Of a stretch of DNA of 64,000 nt, positions 18,896-30,531 are shown piece after piece (position 1 is the first letter of the stretch; every line of letters begins with the position of its first letter). The stretch comes from Deinococcus gobiensis I-0 (lineage in GTDB: Bacteria; Deinococcota; Deinococci; Deinococcales; Deinococcaceae). The stretch covers positions 239,001 through 303,000 of the forward strand of contig NC_017790.1 in NCBI RefSeq assembly GCF_000252445.1. The letters are read 5' to 3'. A program made the translations under genes and the position numbers. Under the pieces are notes generated by a model that saw only the letters and a list, made by a program, of their open reading frames with translations, searched no databases and had not been told where the DNA came from.

Positions 18896-19444
18896 ATGCA
18901 GGCTTTACACTGGGATGAACATATGGTCAGCGGAGATCTGAGCGTCTTTCCTTTCCTGCCGGTGATGCAGATGCTGCTCTCCAGCGGGCGGGGCGGACGT
19001 CTGACGGTCGAGCACGCGCGCGGCGGCAGCCTGTGGTTCGCGCCGGGCGAGCTGCTGCACGCCCACAGCGGCTCACTGGACGGCCCCGACGCCCTGCAAC
19101 TGCTGAGCAGCCTGGACGCCGGGACCTTCTTCTTCGTGCCCGACGAGCCGGCCCCGCAGCGCACCCTGAACCTGCGCGCCGATCAGGCCCTGGTGGGCAT
19201 GCTGGGCGACCAGGAGGCTTGGAGCACGCTGCTGCGCGTCTTTCCCGAATGGGGCCGCCCACTGCGCCTGAGCGGGCGCTGGAACGACCAGCAGCCGGTC
19301 ACGCGGGCGCAGTACCGCCTGCTGAATCTGGTGCGCCAGAACCTCACGCTGCGCGAACTGATCGACCGGGCCGGACTGCCGCCGCGCGGGGCGCTCGACA
19401 CCCTGCGGCCCTTCATGGCCGGCGGCCTGATCGAGGTCGGCTGA
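18896..19444 (+). CDS. DUF4388 (PATAN-like) domain protein
   Basis: 182 residues. SGDLSVFPFLPVMQMLLSSGRGGRLTV followed by GSLWFAPGELLHAHSG is the standard DUF4388 opening, where a small beta domain often partners with signalling proteins. The C-terminal region (VTRAQYRLLNLVRQNLTLRELIDRAGLPP) looks like a small helical bundle. The function is not known. The start may instead be the in-frame ATG at 18923 immediately before SGDLSVF. Followed at once by the T-box leader of the next operon. Confidence 0.75.
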   Translation: MQALHWDEHMVSGDLSVFPFLPVMQMLLSSGRGGRLTVEHARGGSLWFAPGELLHAHSGSLDGPDALQLLSSLDAGTFFFVPDEPAPQRTLNLRADQALVGMLGDQEAWSTLLRVFPEWGRPLRLSGRWNDQQPVTRAQYRLLNLVRQNLTLRELIDRAGLPPRGALDTLRPFMAGGLIEVG

Positions 19445-19479
19445 GGCGCAGGCCGCCCGCCCGAGTGTGCGCCCGGCAA

Positions 19480-19509
19480 TTGAAAAGCGGCCCGGCCAGC
19501 CCGTAGACT
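19480..19509 (+). promoter_or_regulatory. Promoter of the T-box/NUDIX/valS operon
   Basis: TTGAAA (19480-19485), an 18-base spacer and TAGACT (19504-19509). Transcription would begin near 19516, at the base of T-box stem I. Confidence 0.75.
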
Positions 19510-19515
19510 TTGCGG

Positions 19516-19800
19516 GCAGTGACCGGGAAGAGTACCCGGAGCGGCGCCCACAGGAAGCCTGCCCCATGACTGAGAGGGCTGGGCGGGAAGGCCACCGGAG
19601 AACGTCGCCCGCGAGCACGACGGAAAAACCCGCCCCAGGGCGGTTAGACCCGTCCGGGTTGCGCCCGCGACAGCGCAGATCGAGCGCCCTCCATGCAGGG
19701 GGGAAACGCGGTGGTACCACGGGACACGGCCTTCACGTCTCGTCCGCACAGGGTCCGTTCCGGCAGCCGGGATGGGCGCGGCGGACGGGACGTTTGTTGT
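19516..19800 (+). promoter_or_regulatory. T-box riboswitch, valine specifier GUC
   Basis: The leader senses uncharged tRNA-Val. Stem I begins at GACCGGGAAGAGTACCCGG. The specifier loop holds GAAC-GTC-G (GTC at 19604-19606), equivalent to the GAAC-ATC-G of ileS T-boxes, and so reads tRNA-Val(GAC). The T-box proper, AACGCGGTGGTACCACGG, lies around 19705-19722, with the TGGT bulge (19712-19715) that pairs with the tRNA ACCA end. CGGGAC (19720-19725) can pair with GTCTCG (19737-19742) to form the antiterminator, using the same bases as the terminator 5' arm. It therefore controls the downstream NUDIX gene and valS by attenuation. Confidence 0.9.
19735..19800 (+). terminator. Attenuator terminator of the T-box leader
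   Basis: ACGTCTCGTCCGC (19735-19747) pairs with GCGGACGGGACGT (19781-19793) over 13 bp with a single G-U pair, and TTTGTTGT follows. The 5' arm overlaps the antiterminator, giving mutually exclusive folds. Confidence 0.85.
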
Positions 19801-19835
19801 GGTCGCGCGGGGGCCAGGGGAGGGGAAGAGGGAAG

Positions 19836-20326
19836 ATGGTGACGTTCTACGACACTCAGGCGCAGGCCAGGGCCGACGCCGCCGCGCGCGGGCTGCGCGA
19901 GAAGGTGCTGTGTTTCGTCACCCGGCCCGGCGAGTTGCTGGTCTTCGACCACGTGCCGGACGACTCGGGCGTGCAGCTTCCGGCAGGCGGTGTGGAACCG
20001 GGCGAACTCCCGGCCCAGACGGCCGTGCGCGAACTGCGGGAGGAGTCCGGCCTGTCCCTGGACGGCCCGCGGTTTCTCGTCTCGTATTTCTGGGAAGCCC
20101 AGCTCCCCGACCGCTTCACCCGGCAGGTCTGCCATGCCTACGCCCTGAGTGTCCCGGCCGACCTGCCCGATATCTGGGACTACACCGAGGCGAATGCCAC
20201 GGGGGGCGGCACTTACCTCTTCCGCTTCCGCTGGGCCGACCTGCGCGCCCCGGCCCTGGACTGGGAGATGGACGCCGCCCTGCCGCACCTTCACCGCCTG
20301 CTCGACCCTTCCAAGGAGTCTTCACT

Positions 20327-20330
<4 letters not shown>
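19836..20330 (+). CDS. NUDIX hydrolase in the valS operon
   Basis: 164 residues. A perfect NUDIX box is visible: GGVEPGE, seven residues, then REL-REESGL (G-x5-E-x7-RE-U-x-EE-x-G-U). It hydrolyses a nucleoside diphosphate linked to another moiety, with substrate unknown. The ATG at 19836 follows a GGGGAAGAGGGAAG purine-rich ribosome site and lies 36 bases after the T-box terminator. Its stop overlaps the valS ATG (CTATGA), so both are on one T-box-controlled transcript. An amino-acid-starvation response gene would fit, but that is inference. Confidence 0.9.
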
Positions 20331-23107
<2,777 letters not shown>

Positions 23108-23173
23108 GTCCTGGCTTCACGGGGAGCGGCGCCGCTCGGCCCCGCTCTTCCCCCGGTGGGGGTACAGTGGGGC

Positions 23174-23740
23174 ATGTTCGAGCAACGGCGGAAGGACATG
23201 GTGAAGCCCGGACCGGCGGCAGCTTCGCGTCCGCCCGGAGCCGATCTCGCCCGGCGCACGCCTACGCGCCCCCCGGAAACCACGGCCAGGAGCCGGCGGG
23301 TGCCAGGTGCGGCCGCGCCGCCGCGCATCGCCCGCGCGCAGCATGTGCAGGCTTTCCAGGCGGGCCAGAAACGGGCGCTCGCCTCCTTCCGCAAGGCCAC
23401 GCCCCGGCTTCCGGCCGGTCGCGCGCGCGCCCTGCGGCCCGCTCCGGCCCTGGCCCCCAAGACGGTCGCCAGGACGCTGCCCAAACCGGCCCTGACCTTT
23501 CCCCGGCAGGCGCAGGGAGGGGCGCGTGCGGCGGCGGCTACGTCGCTGCGGACCCCGGCCCAGACCCGTTTCGCCAAGCCGAAGCTCGACCCGGCGGCCC
23601 TGAAGCGGGCGGGCGTGCAGCCACAGGTGGCCCTGAAGGCCGCGCAGAAACGCCACGCGCAGGCGGACGCCCTGGCGAGCGGTTTTCTGAAACGCAACCG
23701 CCAGCAGCTCGGCGCGGTGCGGGCCAGTGGCCGGACGCTG
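23174..23740 (+). CDS. N-terminal segment of the toxin-like protein, separated from the rest by an apparent frameshift
   Basis: This frame opens at ATG 23174 (MFEQRRKDMVKPG), with TACAGT (23163-23168) five bases upstream as a leaderless promoter, and stays coding-like for about 187 codons: basic, Pro/Ala/Arg-rich, ending in FLKRNRQQLGAVRASGR. Beyond about 23740 the frame continues open to 24262 only as low-complexity shadow, while the protein-like sequence resumes one base over (SRAQITAQQAKVLAGL). One extra base near 23720-23745, in a GC-rich run, would explain it. This is either a sequencing or assembly error, a real mutation, or recoding. An intact protein would be about 1,220 residues. Confidence 0.6.
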
Positions 23741-26700
23741 GGCCGCCAGCCGGGCGCAGATCACGGCGCAGCAGGCGAAGGTGCTGGCCGGGCTGCCCAC
23801 CGCGACGCGGTCCGCGCGGGCCAAGGTGACGGCCGCCCATGCCCGGGCGGCGGCGCAGGCCCGCACCGGCTCGCAGACCCAGAAGGCCGCCGTGCGCGCC
23901 GCTTACGGGGCAGTCGCGCCGATGTACACCCAGGCCGGGGACGCGGTCGGGGCCCAGGCCCGGGCCCGCGCCGAAACCCAGGCCCGCGCCTACGAGTCGC
24001 AAGTGACCGGCGAGGACGACAGCTTTCTGGACGGGCCGCTGACCGACAACCGCTGGAAGGCCCGGGCCGGGGCCGCCCGCGACGTGGGCGCCGCCTACGC
24101 GCCGGGCTTCCGCGACCAGGCCCAGGAGGAAGCCCAGCGGCTCGTCGGCCCCGACGGCGGTCTGGGGAAGGACCTGAGCAACATCGACGCCGCCCTCCAG
24201 GCGACCCTGGGCCTGCTGCGGGAACAGCTGACGGCCAGCCACAAGCGCCTGGACGAGCGTGAGCGTCAGGCCCGGACCCAGGCCCTGAGCGCCTACCGCC
24301 GCCTGACCGGGGCGGTCCAGTCGCAGCTGGCGGGCACCCTGAACAGCCTGGGGCAGGCCGAGCAGAGTAGTGTCGCGGCCGTCGCGCGCCAGGCCCAGGC
24401 CCACGCCGCCGGCCTGGACCGTCAGGCCAGCGGCGCGCAGGCCGGCCTCCAGAAGAGTGTGGAGGGCCTCGCCGGGCAGCTCGACCGCAGCCTGTCGGGC
24501 TTCGACCGGCAGATCCGCGCCTCGCAGGCCCCCGACCCCAGACAGTTGTCGCAGCTGCTGGCGGGCGCGCAGCGCAGCGTGACGGCGGGCCTGCGGCAGG
24601 CCCAGGCCGGCCTGGGGCGCAACGTCGCCGGGCTGAGCGCCGGACTGCGGCAGGGGGCGGCGCAGTCCGGCGCGGCGCTGGGGCAGGCGGCGCAGGCCGG
24701 GGGCCAGCAGGCGGCGGGCCTCGCCGGGGGCTTCGACCAGGCGGGCGCGGGCATGGTCGCGCAGGCCATGTCGCTGTTTCAGGAGCTGGCGCGCGCGCAC
24801 CAGCAGGGCAGCGCGCAGGAGGGCCAGGGCACCGGGCAGACCCTGGCGGGCCTGACCCGGGGCCTCGAAGACCTGTACGCCAAGACCCTGAGCGGCCTGC
24901 CGGCCCAGCTCCGGGCGACGGTCGGGCCGCTGAGAAAGGCGCTGGAAGGCAACTTCACGAACGAGGACGCGCAGATCCGCCAGAACGCCGAGGAGGCGGC
25001 CGCGCAGGTCCAGCCGCGCTGGAAGTCCTGGGTGAAGATCGCGCTGATGGTCGCCGTGATCATCGTGGTGGCGGTCGTGGCGGGGCCGGCCGTGATCGGT
25101 GCGGTGGGGGCGATGGCCGGGGCGCTGGGGGCGGGGGCCGCCGCCGGGACCATCGGGGCCGTCGTGGGCGGCGCGATCGTCGGGGCGGCGAGCGGCGCGG
25201 TGATCCAGATGGCGAACAACGCCGTGGACAACATCGGCATGGATGCCAAGTACCAGAAGAGCGTCTTCGACGGCGTGGGCAAGGCGGCCCTCATCGGCGC
25301 GGCGGGCGGGGCGCTGGGGGGCGCGGGCGGGGCGCTGGTCGGCAAGCTGGGGGCCATGGGCGCGCTGGGGAGCGGCCTGACCCAGAAGGCGGCCGGCTTC
25401 GCGCTGGGGACCACCTTCGACCTGGGCGGCAACGTGATGGGCGACGTGATGGGCGGCATGAGCCTGAGCGACGCCCTGAAGAACCTGACCAACCCCGAGA
25501 CGCTGATGATGATGGCGATCGGCACCGGGGCGGGGGTCGCCGCGCACGGGGTCGCGGTCCGCAATGCCCGCCCCGAGGGGCCGAATGCCGGCACCGGGAC
25601 GCGCCCCAGTCTGCCCGAGCGGGCGCAGGCGGCAGGCGAGCGCGCCGGGAACCGCGCGGGCGACGTGGTGAACGACCTGACCGGCAACCGGCGGGGGGCA
25701 GTGCGCACGGAGGTCAACCCGGCGCTGGCACCGCAGCAGGTTCCGGCCCGGATCACCGGCTACGCGGAGGGTCGGCCCAGAATGGAGGTGGCCCCGAACG
25801 CCCACCCGAGAGACGTGAGTCTGCATCAGGAGTATCTCCGCAACATCCGTAGCGAGACCAGTCCGGTGCAGCGGCTGACCGACCGGATACGGAGCGCCCT
25901 AGGCGGGGGGCCGGAGGTCGTGCCGGGCAGTCGGCGCTGGGAACTGGCGACCGAGTCGGCCAAGCACGGCGATATGGCCGACTGGCGTTTCAAGGAGGCG
26001 CAGGCCCTACCCGCCAACTCCAGGGAGCGGACCAGGCTGCTTCAGGAAGCCCATGACCACCAGCGCATGGCCGCCGACTACGAGCAGGCGGCGGCCAGCG
26101 CGGACGCCCGTCAGGTAGTTGACGACAGCGTGATCGAGGCGCGCCGGAAGCTGTATGCCAACCACGACGAGATTCAGGACCTGTTGGGCAAGCCCTTCGA
26201 CGTGGCGCAGCTGCCTGACCGCTATGTCACCATCGAGGTCGAGGGGGGCCGGAAGGTGGCTGGCCGCCTCAAGAGTGACGGCACCTTCGACATGACGGCG
26301 GCCGTCCTGCTGGTGCGCCCCGACGGCACGGTCCAGGTCAACCCGACCAATCGGATCACCTACGACTACATCGCCAAGTACCAGGCCGATCCGAACGCCA
26401 TTCAGGACCTGAATTTCGGCCGCGACGGCCATACACTGCATCACGCCATTCCCGACAAGGTCTCGACCTCCGATCCCCTGTGCGTCAAGGCCATGCAGCT
26501 CACGGGCTACAGTCCGGACCGGATGTCCAACTACCATCCCATGCCCATGGAGCGGCTGTACCGCCAGCTGGACGGCCAGGAGGTCGGCCATTGGTCCAGC
26601 CACGCCGAGTACGACCAGACAGTCGTCCGGCCTGCCCTGCGCGATTCGATGCGGCTGCTGGAGACCGAATTCGGGGCCGCGGGCACCTGGACGGCGGACC

Positions 26701-26840
26701 ATCCCCGGATCGCCGACCTCCGGACGGCCATCACGTATGAACTCCAGACGGTAGAACGCATGCTCATCCAGCGGATCGCGGACGGCAACGTGCCGATGAC
26801 CACGGAGAATACGGCCGGCGGAATGGGGAGAATCCGGTGA
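23727..26840 (+). CDS. Large polymorphic-toxin-like protein with C-terminal AHH/HNH-type nuclease motif
   Basis: 1,037 residues from a GTG with no ribosome site, probably the continuation of the frame above. Layout: residues 1-430 are Ala/Gln/Gly-rich and helical, with repeated AGL..G..QAG units; 435-560 form a hydrophobic Gly/Ala-rich block (WVKIALMVAVIIVVAVVAG and then GAAAGTIGAVVGGAIVGAASGA) able to insert in membranes; 600-850 form a charged linker. The C-terminus carries GHTLHHAIPDKV, YHPMPMERL and GHWSSHAEYD, the His-rich pattern of AHH-type HNH/EndoVII toxin domains. The middle block recalls effectors of extracellular contractile injection systems, but no such machine is in the window. 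The stop overlaps the next gene, a likely immunity gene. Nuclease activity is inferred from the motif only. Confidence 0.65.
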   Translation: MAGRWAASRAQITAQQAKVLAGLPTATRSARAKVTAAHARAAAQARTGSQTQKAAVRAAYGAVAPMYTQAGDAVGAQARARAETQARAYESQVTGEDDSFLDGPLTDNRWKARAGAARDVGAAYAPGFRDQAQEEAQRLVGPDGGLGKDLSNIDAALQATLGLLREQLTASHKRLDERERQARTQALSAYRRLTGAVQSQLAGTLNSLGQAEQSSVAAVARQAQAHAAGLDRQASGAQAGLQKSVEGLAGQLDRSLSGFDRQIRASQAPDPRQLSQLLAGAQRSVTAGLRQAQAGLGRNVAGLSAGLRQGAAQSGAALGQAAQAGGQQAAGLAGGFDQAGAGMVAQAMSLFQELARAHQQGSAQEGQGTGQTLAGLTRGLEDLYAKTLSGLPAQLRATVGPLRKALEGNFTNEDAQIRQNAEEAAAQVQPRWKSWVKIALMVAVIIVVAVVAGPAVIGAVGAMAGALGAGAAAGTIGAVVGGAIVGAASGAVIQMANNAVDNIGMDAKYQKSVFDGVGKAALIGAAGGALGGAGGALVGKLGAMGALGSGLTQKAAGFALGTTFDLGGNVMGDVMGGMSLSDALKNLTNPETLMMMAIGTGAGVAAHGVAVRNARPEGPNAGTGTRPSLPERAQAAGERAGNRAGDVVNDLTGNRRGAVRTEVNPALAPQQVPARITGYAEGRPRMEVAPNAHPRDVSLHQEYLRNIRSETSPVQRLTDRIRSALGGGPEVVPGSRRWELATESAKHGDMADWRFKEAQALPANSRERTRLLQEAHDHQRMAADYEQAAASADARQVVDDSVIEARRKLYANHDEIQDLLGKPFDVAQLPDRYVTIEVEGGRKVAGRLKSDGTFDMTAAVLLVRPDGTVQVNPTNRITYDYIAKYQADPNAIQDLNFGRDGHTLHHAIPDKVSTSDPLCVKAMQLTGYSPDRMSNYHPMPMERLYRQLDGQEVGHWSSHAEYDQTVVRPALRDSMRLLETEFGAAGTWTADHPRIADLRTAITYELQTVERMLIQRIADGNVPMTTENTAGGMGRIR

Positions 26841-27457
26841 GCGCTCCGCAGATCCTGATCGTCCTGCCCGATTCGCCGCGCCACTGGGCCCGGCCCGATC
26901 TGGGCGGCGACGTGACCAATGCCGCCGACTTTGATGTGGACCTCAGCCGCTACGAGCAAGGGCAGCCGCTGGACCTGCCAGCCTTCCGCTTCGAGGTCCT
27001 GAATATGGAGCTGGACGGCCTGGACTGGCTCGTCCACGAGAGTATGGGCAGCCTGCTGGTCGTCTCGACCGAGTTTCTGGACACGGCACAGGAGGCCTTC
27101 GGCCACGCTCTGGAGAGTATGTCCGTGACGCTGGAGCGGGGCGGGCAGCCTTTCCGGACTCGCAAGCGCTATGTCGTCCTGCAACTGGGACCGCCGCGCC
27201 CCTTCTTCGATGCCGAAAGATCGGACGCGGTGATGCGCCGGACTTTCGACGGACGTGAGGTCATCGCCTACGTCAAGACCTACGCCCTCACGCTTCCAGA
27301 GCAGGTGCCGCCGCTGTTCCGGCTGAGTGTTTCTCCGCACGCCCCCACCTTCGCCAGTGCAGACTTTCTGGAAAGGGCGCGCCGCAATGCCCTGACCAAC
27401 ATCGCCTGGATGGCCGCCGGCTCGCCCTCGCCGACCAACCAGTCCCGGCCCCTCTGA
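26837..27457 (+). CDS. Putative immunity protein for the nuclease toxin
   Basis: 206 residues, no signal peptide or membrane segment, so a cytosolic protein. The GTG start overlaps the toxin stop (GTGA) and has GGGGAG six bases upstream, so it is co-translated with the toxin. Features such as SLLVVSTEFLDTAQEAFGHALE and RYVVLQLGPP recall the two-part layout of DUF1629/Imm11/Imm43-type immunity proteins, but the resemblance is weak and I do not claim the family. Position immediately 3' of a toxin C-terminal domain is the main argument for the role. Confidence 0.55.
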   Translation: MSAPQILIVLPDSPRHWARPDLGGDVTNAADFDVDLSRYEQGQPLDLPAFRFEVLNMELDGLDWLVHESMGSLLVVSTEFLDTAQEAFGHALESMSVTLERGGQPFRTRKRYVVLQLGPPRPFFDAERSDAVMRRTFDGREVIAYVKTYALTLPEQVPPLFRLSVSPHAPTFASADFLERARRNALTNIAWMAAGSPSPTNQSRPL

Positions 27458-27537
27458 TCCGGGGTGCAGAGCTCAGAATGGGCACAGCGGCCGCGCCACT
27501 GGCTGAAAGGGGAGGTCATGGGAGAAAGGCCCGGCCA

Positions 27538-28317
27538 ATGCGAGAGCTTGAGATAGCGAACCCCCAGAAGACGGTTGACCTGTCTGTCGCCCTGGAGCAG
27601 GCCGCCCGGGGAAAGTCGGCCACGGGCGCGGATTCCGCCGTGTTCCGGCAGCTCGCCGCGTCGCTGGAGCAGGCGGGCTGGACGCCCGACGCCTTCGATC
27701 TGGCCGATGAACCGGACCGCCGGACACAACGACCTTTTCAGGCGGAGGCTTTCGCAGAGGCAATGGCCGGGGCCAACCTCTCCGACCTGCCCCGCCTGCA
27801 CCGCCAGAGGTCACCCGCCTATGTGTTCGCCGCGGGCCTCCTGGCTACGCCCAGGCTGTCACCGACCCTCGACTTCGGGCAGCTTCCCGCCTCCGATCTC
27901 GCCGGGGTCTTCGGTCTGGCCGACGCCCTGTGTGAGCTGTTCCGGCCCGTCTACGCGGCGGTTTCGTTCAGGGACCCGGACGCCGCCGAGCCGCTGCCCG
28001 GGCGAATCTCCTCCGGGCGGCTGGTCCACCGCTACGGCTTCGAGGTCGTGCCTCCGCGCTGCTACGTGGGGGCAGAGCTGCTGGACAACTTCGACCTGCC
28101 GGCCCTGCGGGACCTGGGCGTGGACGTGACCCCCACCGACTGGGGCGCGGTGCGCCTCGACGCCCTGAAAGGCCCCTGGGCCGTTCCCTCCGCAGAGCTG
28201 TCGGCGCAGCTTCAGCGTCTCGGGGCCTACTTTGCCGAGCGGGGCCTGATGGGTGACTATTCGCGGGCACTCGTCAAGAAGGCGGGCGCGAACTGGAAGC
28301 CGGTCCAGGCCACCTGA
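27538..28317 (+). CDS. Unrecognised cytosolic protein, possible second immunity protein
   Basis: 259 residues, no membrane segments or signal sequence. The start at ATG 27538 has GGAGAAAGG eight bases upstream; a longer form from 27478 is open. The C-terminal half (RLVHRYGFEVVPPRCYVGAELLDNF and then LGVDVTPTDWGAVRLDAL) loosely recalls Imm52-like immunity proteins, a low-confidence impression. It lies 80 bases after the first immunity candidate on the same strand and ends before a 200-base gap, so it belongs to the toxin locus. A 12-codon ORF (27518-27556) with a strong ribosome site overlaps its start. Confidence 0.5.
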   Translation: MRELEIANPQKTVDLSVALEQAARGKSATGADSAVFRQLAASLEQAGWTPDAFDLADEPDRRTQRPFQAEAFAEAMAGANLSDLPRLHRQRSPAYVFAAGLLATPRLSPTLDFGQLPASDLAGVFGLADALCELFRPVYAAVSFRDPDAAEPLPGRISSGRLVHRYGFEVVPPRCYVGAELLDNFDLPALRDLGVDVTPTDWGAVRLDALKGPWAVPSAELSAQLQRLGAYFAERGLMGDYSRALVKKAGANWKPVQAT

Positions 28318-28518
28318 AGTTCCTCCGGGGCCTCTTCCACCGCCCGCCCCCGGCTCCCGGATTCCTGCACCCGGTCTAGAACCCTGACCGTAACGCGCTT
28401 TCCTGGCCCCGGGGACGGGCGCTAGAGTGAAAGAATCCACAACCTGAGGCCCGGACCGTGGGCCTGCGCGCCGCCCGATCTGCCGCTCTCCTTGTTCCCG
28501 ACTCCGGAGGTTCCCGCC

Positions 28519-30465
28519 ATGACCCAGGCCAACGAACAGATCGCTGCCATGCTGCACGAAACCCGCGTCATTCCGCCCAGTGCCGAGTTCGCCGCGCGGG
28601 CCAACCTGTCGCGCGAGGACTACGAACGCCTGTACCGCCGCAGCCTCGACGAGCCCGACCAGTTCTGGACCGAGGTCGCGGGCGAGCTGGCCTGGATGAA
28701 GCCCTGGGAACAGGTCCTCGACTGGCAGGAGCCGCACGCCCGCTGGTTCGTGGGCGGCCAGACCAACGTGGCCTACAACGCCCTGGACCGCAACGTGGCG
28801 CGCGGCCTGGGCGACAGGCGCGCGATCGTCTGGGAGGGCGAGGACGGCGAGGTCCGGACCTTCACCTACGCCGAACTGCTGCGCGAGGTGAAGAAGGCCG
28901 CCAACGCGCTGGAGGCCCTGGGCGTGCAGGCCGGGGACCGCGTGACCCTGTACCTGCCCCTGATTCCCGAGGCGGCCATTGCCATGCTGGCCTGCGCGCG
29001 CATCGGGGCGACGCACAGCGTGGTCTTCGGGGGCTTCTCGGTCTCGGCCCTGGCCGACCGCATCCGTGACGCCGAGAGCCGGCTGCTCATCACCGCCGAC
29101 GCGGGCTACCGCCGGGGCGCGCTGGTCAACCTCAAGGCCAACGCCGACGAGGCCGCCGCCCTGGCCCCCTGCCTGGAGAACATCCTGGTGGTGTGCCGCG
29201 CGAACTGCGACGCGCCCATGCAGCCGGGCCGCGACGTGTGGTGGCACGACGCCGTGGGGGCCGCCGGCGAGGAACACGAGGCCGCCGCCCTCGACAGCGA
29301 GCATCCCCTGTTCGTCCTGTACACCTCGGGCAGCACCGGCAAGCCCAAGGGCATCGTGCACACCACGGGCGGCTACATGGTGGGCACCTACCTCACCACC
29401 CAGAGCGTCTTCGACCTCAAGCCGGGCGACGTGTACTGGTGCACGGCCGACGTGGGCTGGGTCACGGGGCACAGCTACAGCGTGTACGGTCCCCTGCTCA
29501 ACGGCGCCACGGTCCTGATGTACGAGGGCGCGCCCAACCAGCCCGACTGGGGCCGCTACTGGGACCTCGTGCAGAAGCACGGCGTGACCATCCTGTACAC
29601 CGCCCCGACCGCCATCCGGTCGTTCATGCGCCAGGGCGACGAGCTGCCCGCCCGCTACGACCTGAGCAGCCTGCGCCTGCTGGGGTCGGTGGGCGAGCCG
29701 ATCAACCCCGAGGCGTGGATGTGGTACTGGCGCGTCATCGGCGGCGAGCGCTGCCCGGTCGTGGACACCTGGTGGCAGACCGAAACCGGCTCGATCATGC
29801 TGACCACGCTGCCGGGGGCCTTCGCGGCCAAGCCGGGCAGCGCAGGTCTGCCGATGTTCGGGGTGGACGTGGCGATCATGACCCGCGACGGCCAGGAACT
29901 CGGCCCGGACGAGGGTGGGCTGCTGGTGGTCAAGCGGCCCTGGCCCAGCATGCTGCGCACGGTGTACGGCGACGACGCCCGCTACCGGAAGACCTACTGG
30001 GGCGAGATTCCGCACGTGTACTTTGCAGGTGACGGTGCGCGGCGCGACGCCGACGGCTACGTGACGGTGGTGGGCCGCGTGGACGACGTGCTGAACGTCT
30101 CCGGGCACCGCCTGGGCACCATGGAGATCGAGTCGGCGCTCGTGTCGCACCCCTCGGTGGCCGAGGCGGCAGTGGTGGGCAAGCCCGACGCGGTCAAGGG
30201 CGAGGGCGTGGTCGCCTTCGTGCTGCCGCAGCTCGGGCAGAGTGTGGACCCGGCGGCATTGCGCGCGCACGTGAGCCGTGAGATCGGCGCGCTAGCCCGC
30301 CCCGACGCGATCATCGTGGCCGACGCGCTGCCCAAGACCCGCAGCGGCAAGATCATGCGGCGTTTCCTGCGCCAGATCGCCGCCGGGCAGGAGGTCCAGG
30401 GCGATACGAGTACCCTCGAAGACCCCAGCGTGCTGGTCCGCCTCGCGGCCACCCCGGCGGTCTAG
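28519..30465 (+). CDS. acs: Acetyl-CoA synthetase
   Basis: 648 residues, the full length expected. It activates acetate with ATP to acetyl-CoA. Seen: [19 protein letters not shown], the [14 protein letters not shown] pocket, [41 protein letters not shown], and the C-terminal regulatory lysine in [12 protein letters not shown], the residue acetylated in other Acs proteins. The start at 28519 is chosen for CCGGAGG upstream. A TAGAGT box lies at about 28424. Monocistronic, with a hairpin after it. Confidence 0.96.
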   Translation: MTQANEQIAAMLHETRVIPPSAEFAARANLSREDYERLYRRSLDEPDQFWTEVAGELAWMKPWEQVLDWQEPHARWFVGGQTNVAYNALDRNVARGLGDRRAIVWEGEDGEVRTFTYAELLREVKKAANALEALGVQAGDRVTLYLPLIPEAAIAMLACARIGATHSVVFGGFSVSALADRIRDAESRLLITADAGYRRGALVNLKANADEAAALAPCLENILVVCRANCDAPMQPGRDVWWHDAVGAAGEEHEAAALDSEHPLFVLYTSGSTGKPKGIVHTTGGYMVGTYLTTQSVFDLKPGDVYWCTADVGWVTGHSYSVYGPLLNGATVLMYEGAPNQPDWGRYWDLVQKHGVTILYTAPTAIRSFMRQGDELPARYDLSSLRLLGSVGEPINPEAWMWYWRVIGGERCPVVDTWWQTETGSIMLTTLPGAFAAKPGSAGLPMFGVDVAIMTRDGQELGPDEGGLLVVKRPWPSMLRTVYGDDARYRKTYWGEIPHVYFAGDGARRDADGYVTVVGRVDDVLNVSGHRLGTMEIESALVSHPSVAEAAVVGKPDAVKGEGVVAFVLPQLGQSVDPAALRAHVSREIGALARPDAIIVADALPKTRSGKIMRRFLRQIAAGQEVQGDTSTLEDPSVLVRLAATPAV

Positions 30466-30477
30466 CACCCACAGGCG

Positions 30478-30511
30478 AGAGGGTCCCCACCATGCCTGAC
30501 GGGGACCCTCT
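30478..30511. terminator. Bidirectional hairpin between acs and the response regulator gene
   Basis: A perfect 11-bp stem AGAGGGTCCCC / GGGGACCCTCT with a 12-base loop in the 66-base convergent gap. Confidence 0.7.
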
Positions 30512-30531
30512 ACGCGCCGTGCCCTCCGGTC

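Noticed and set aside
23124..23137. GAGCGGC/GCCGCTC palindrome after valS as a terminator
   Set aside because: No loop and no T-run; indistinguishable from chance palindromes in this GC-rich DNA.
23538..25826. 762-codon minus-strand open frame opposite the toxin gene
   Set aside because: Composition (Arg/Gly/Ala/His low complexity) and lack of motifs mark it as a mirror of the plus-strand coding sequence.
27859..30270. 803-codon minus-strand frame opposite acs
   Set aside because: Shadow of acs; spans the acs start region and part of the previous gene, with no ribosome site and low-complexity composition.
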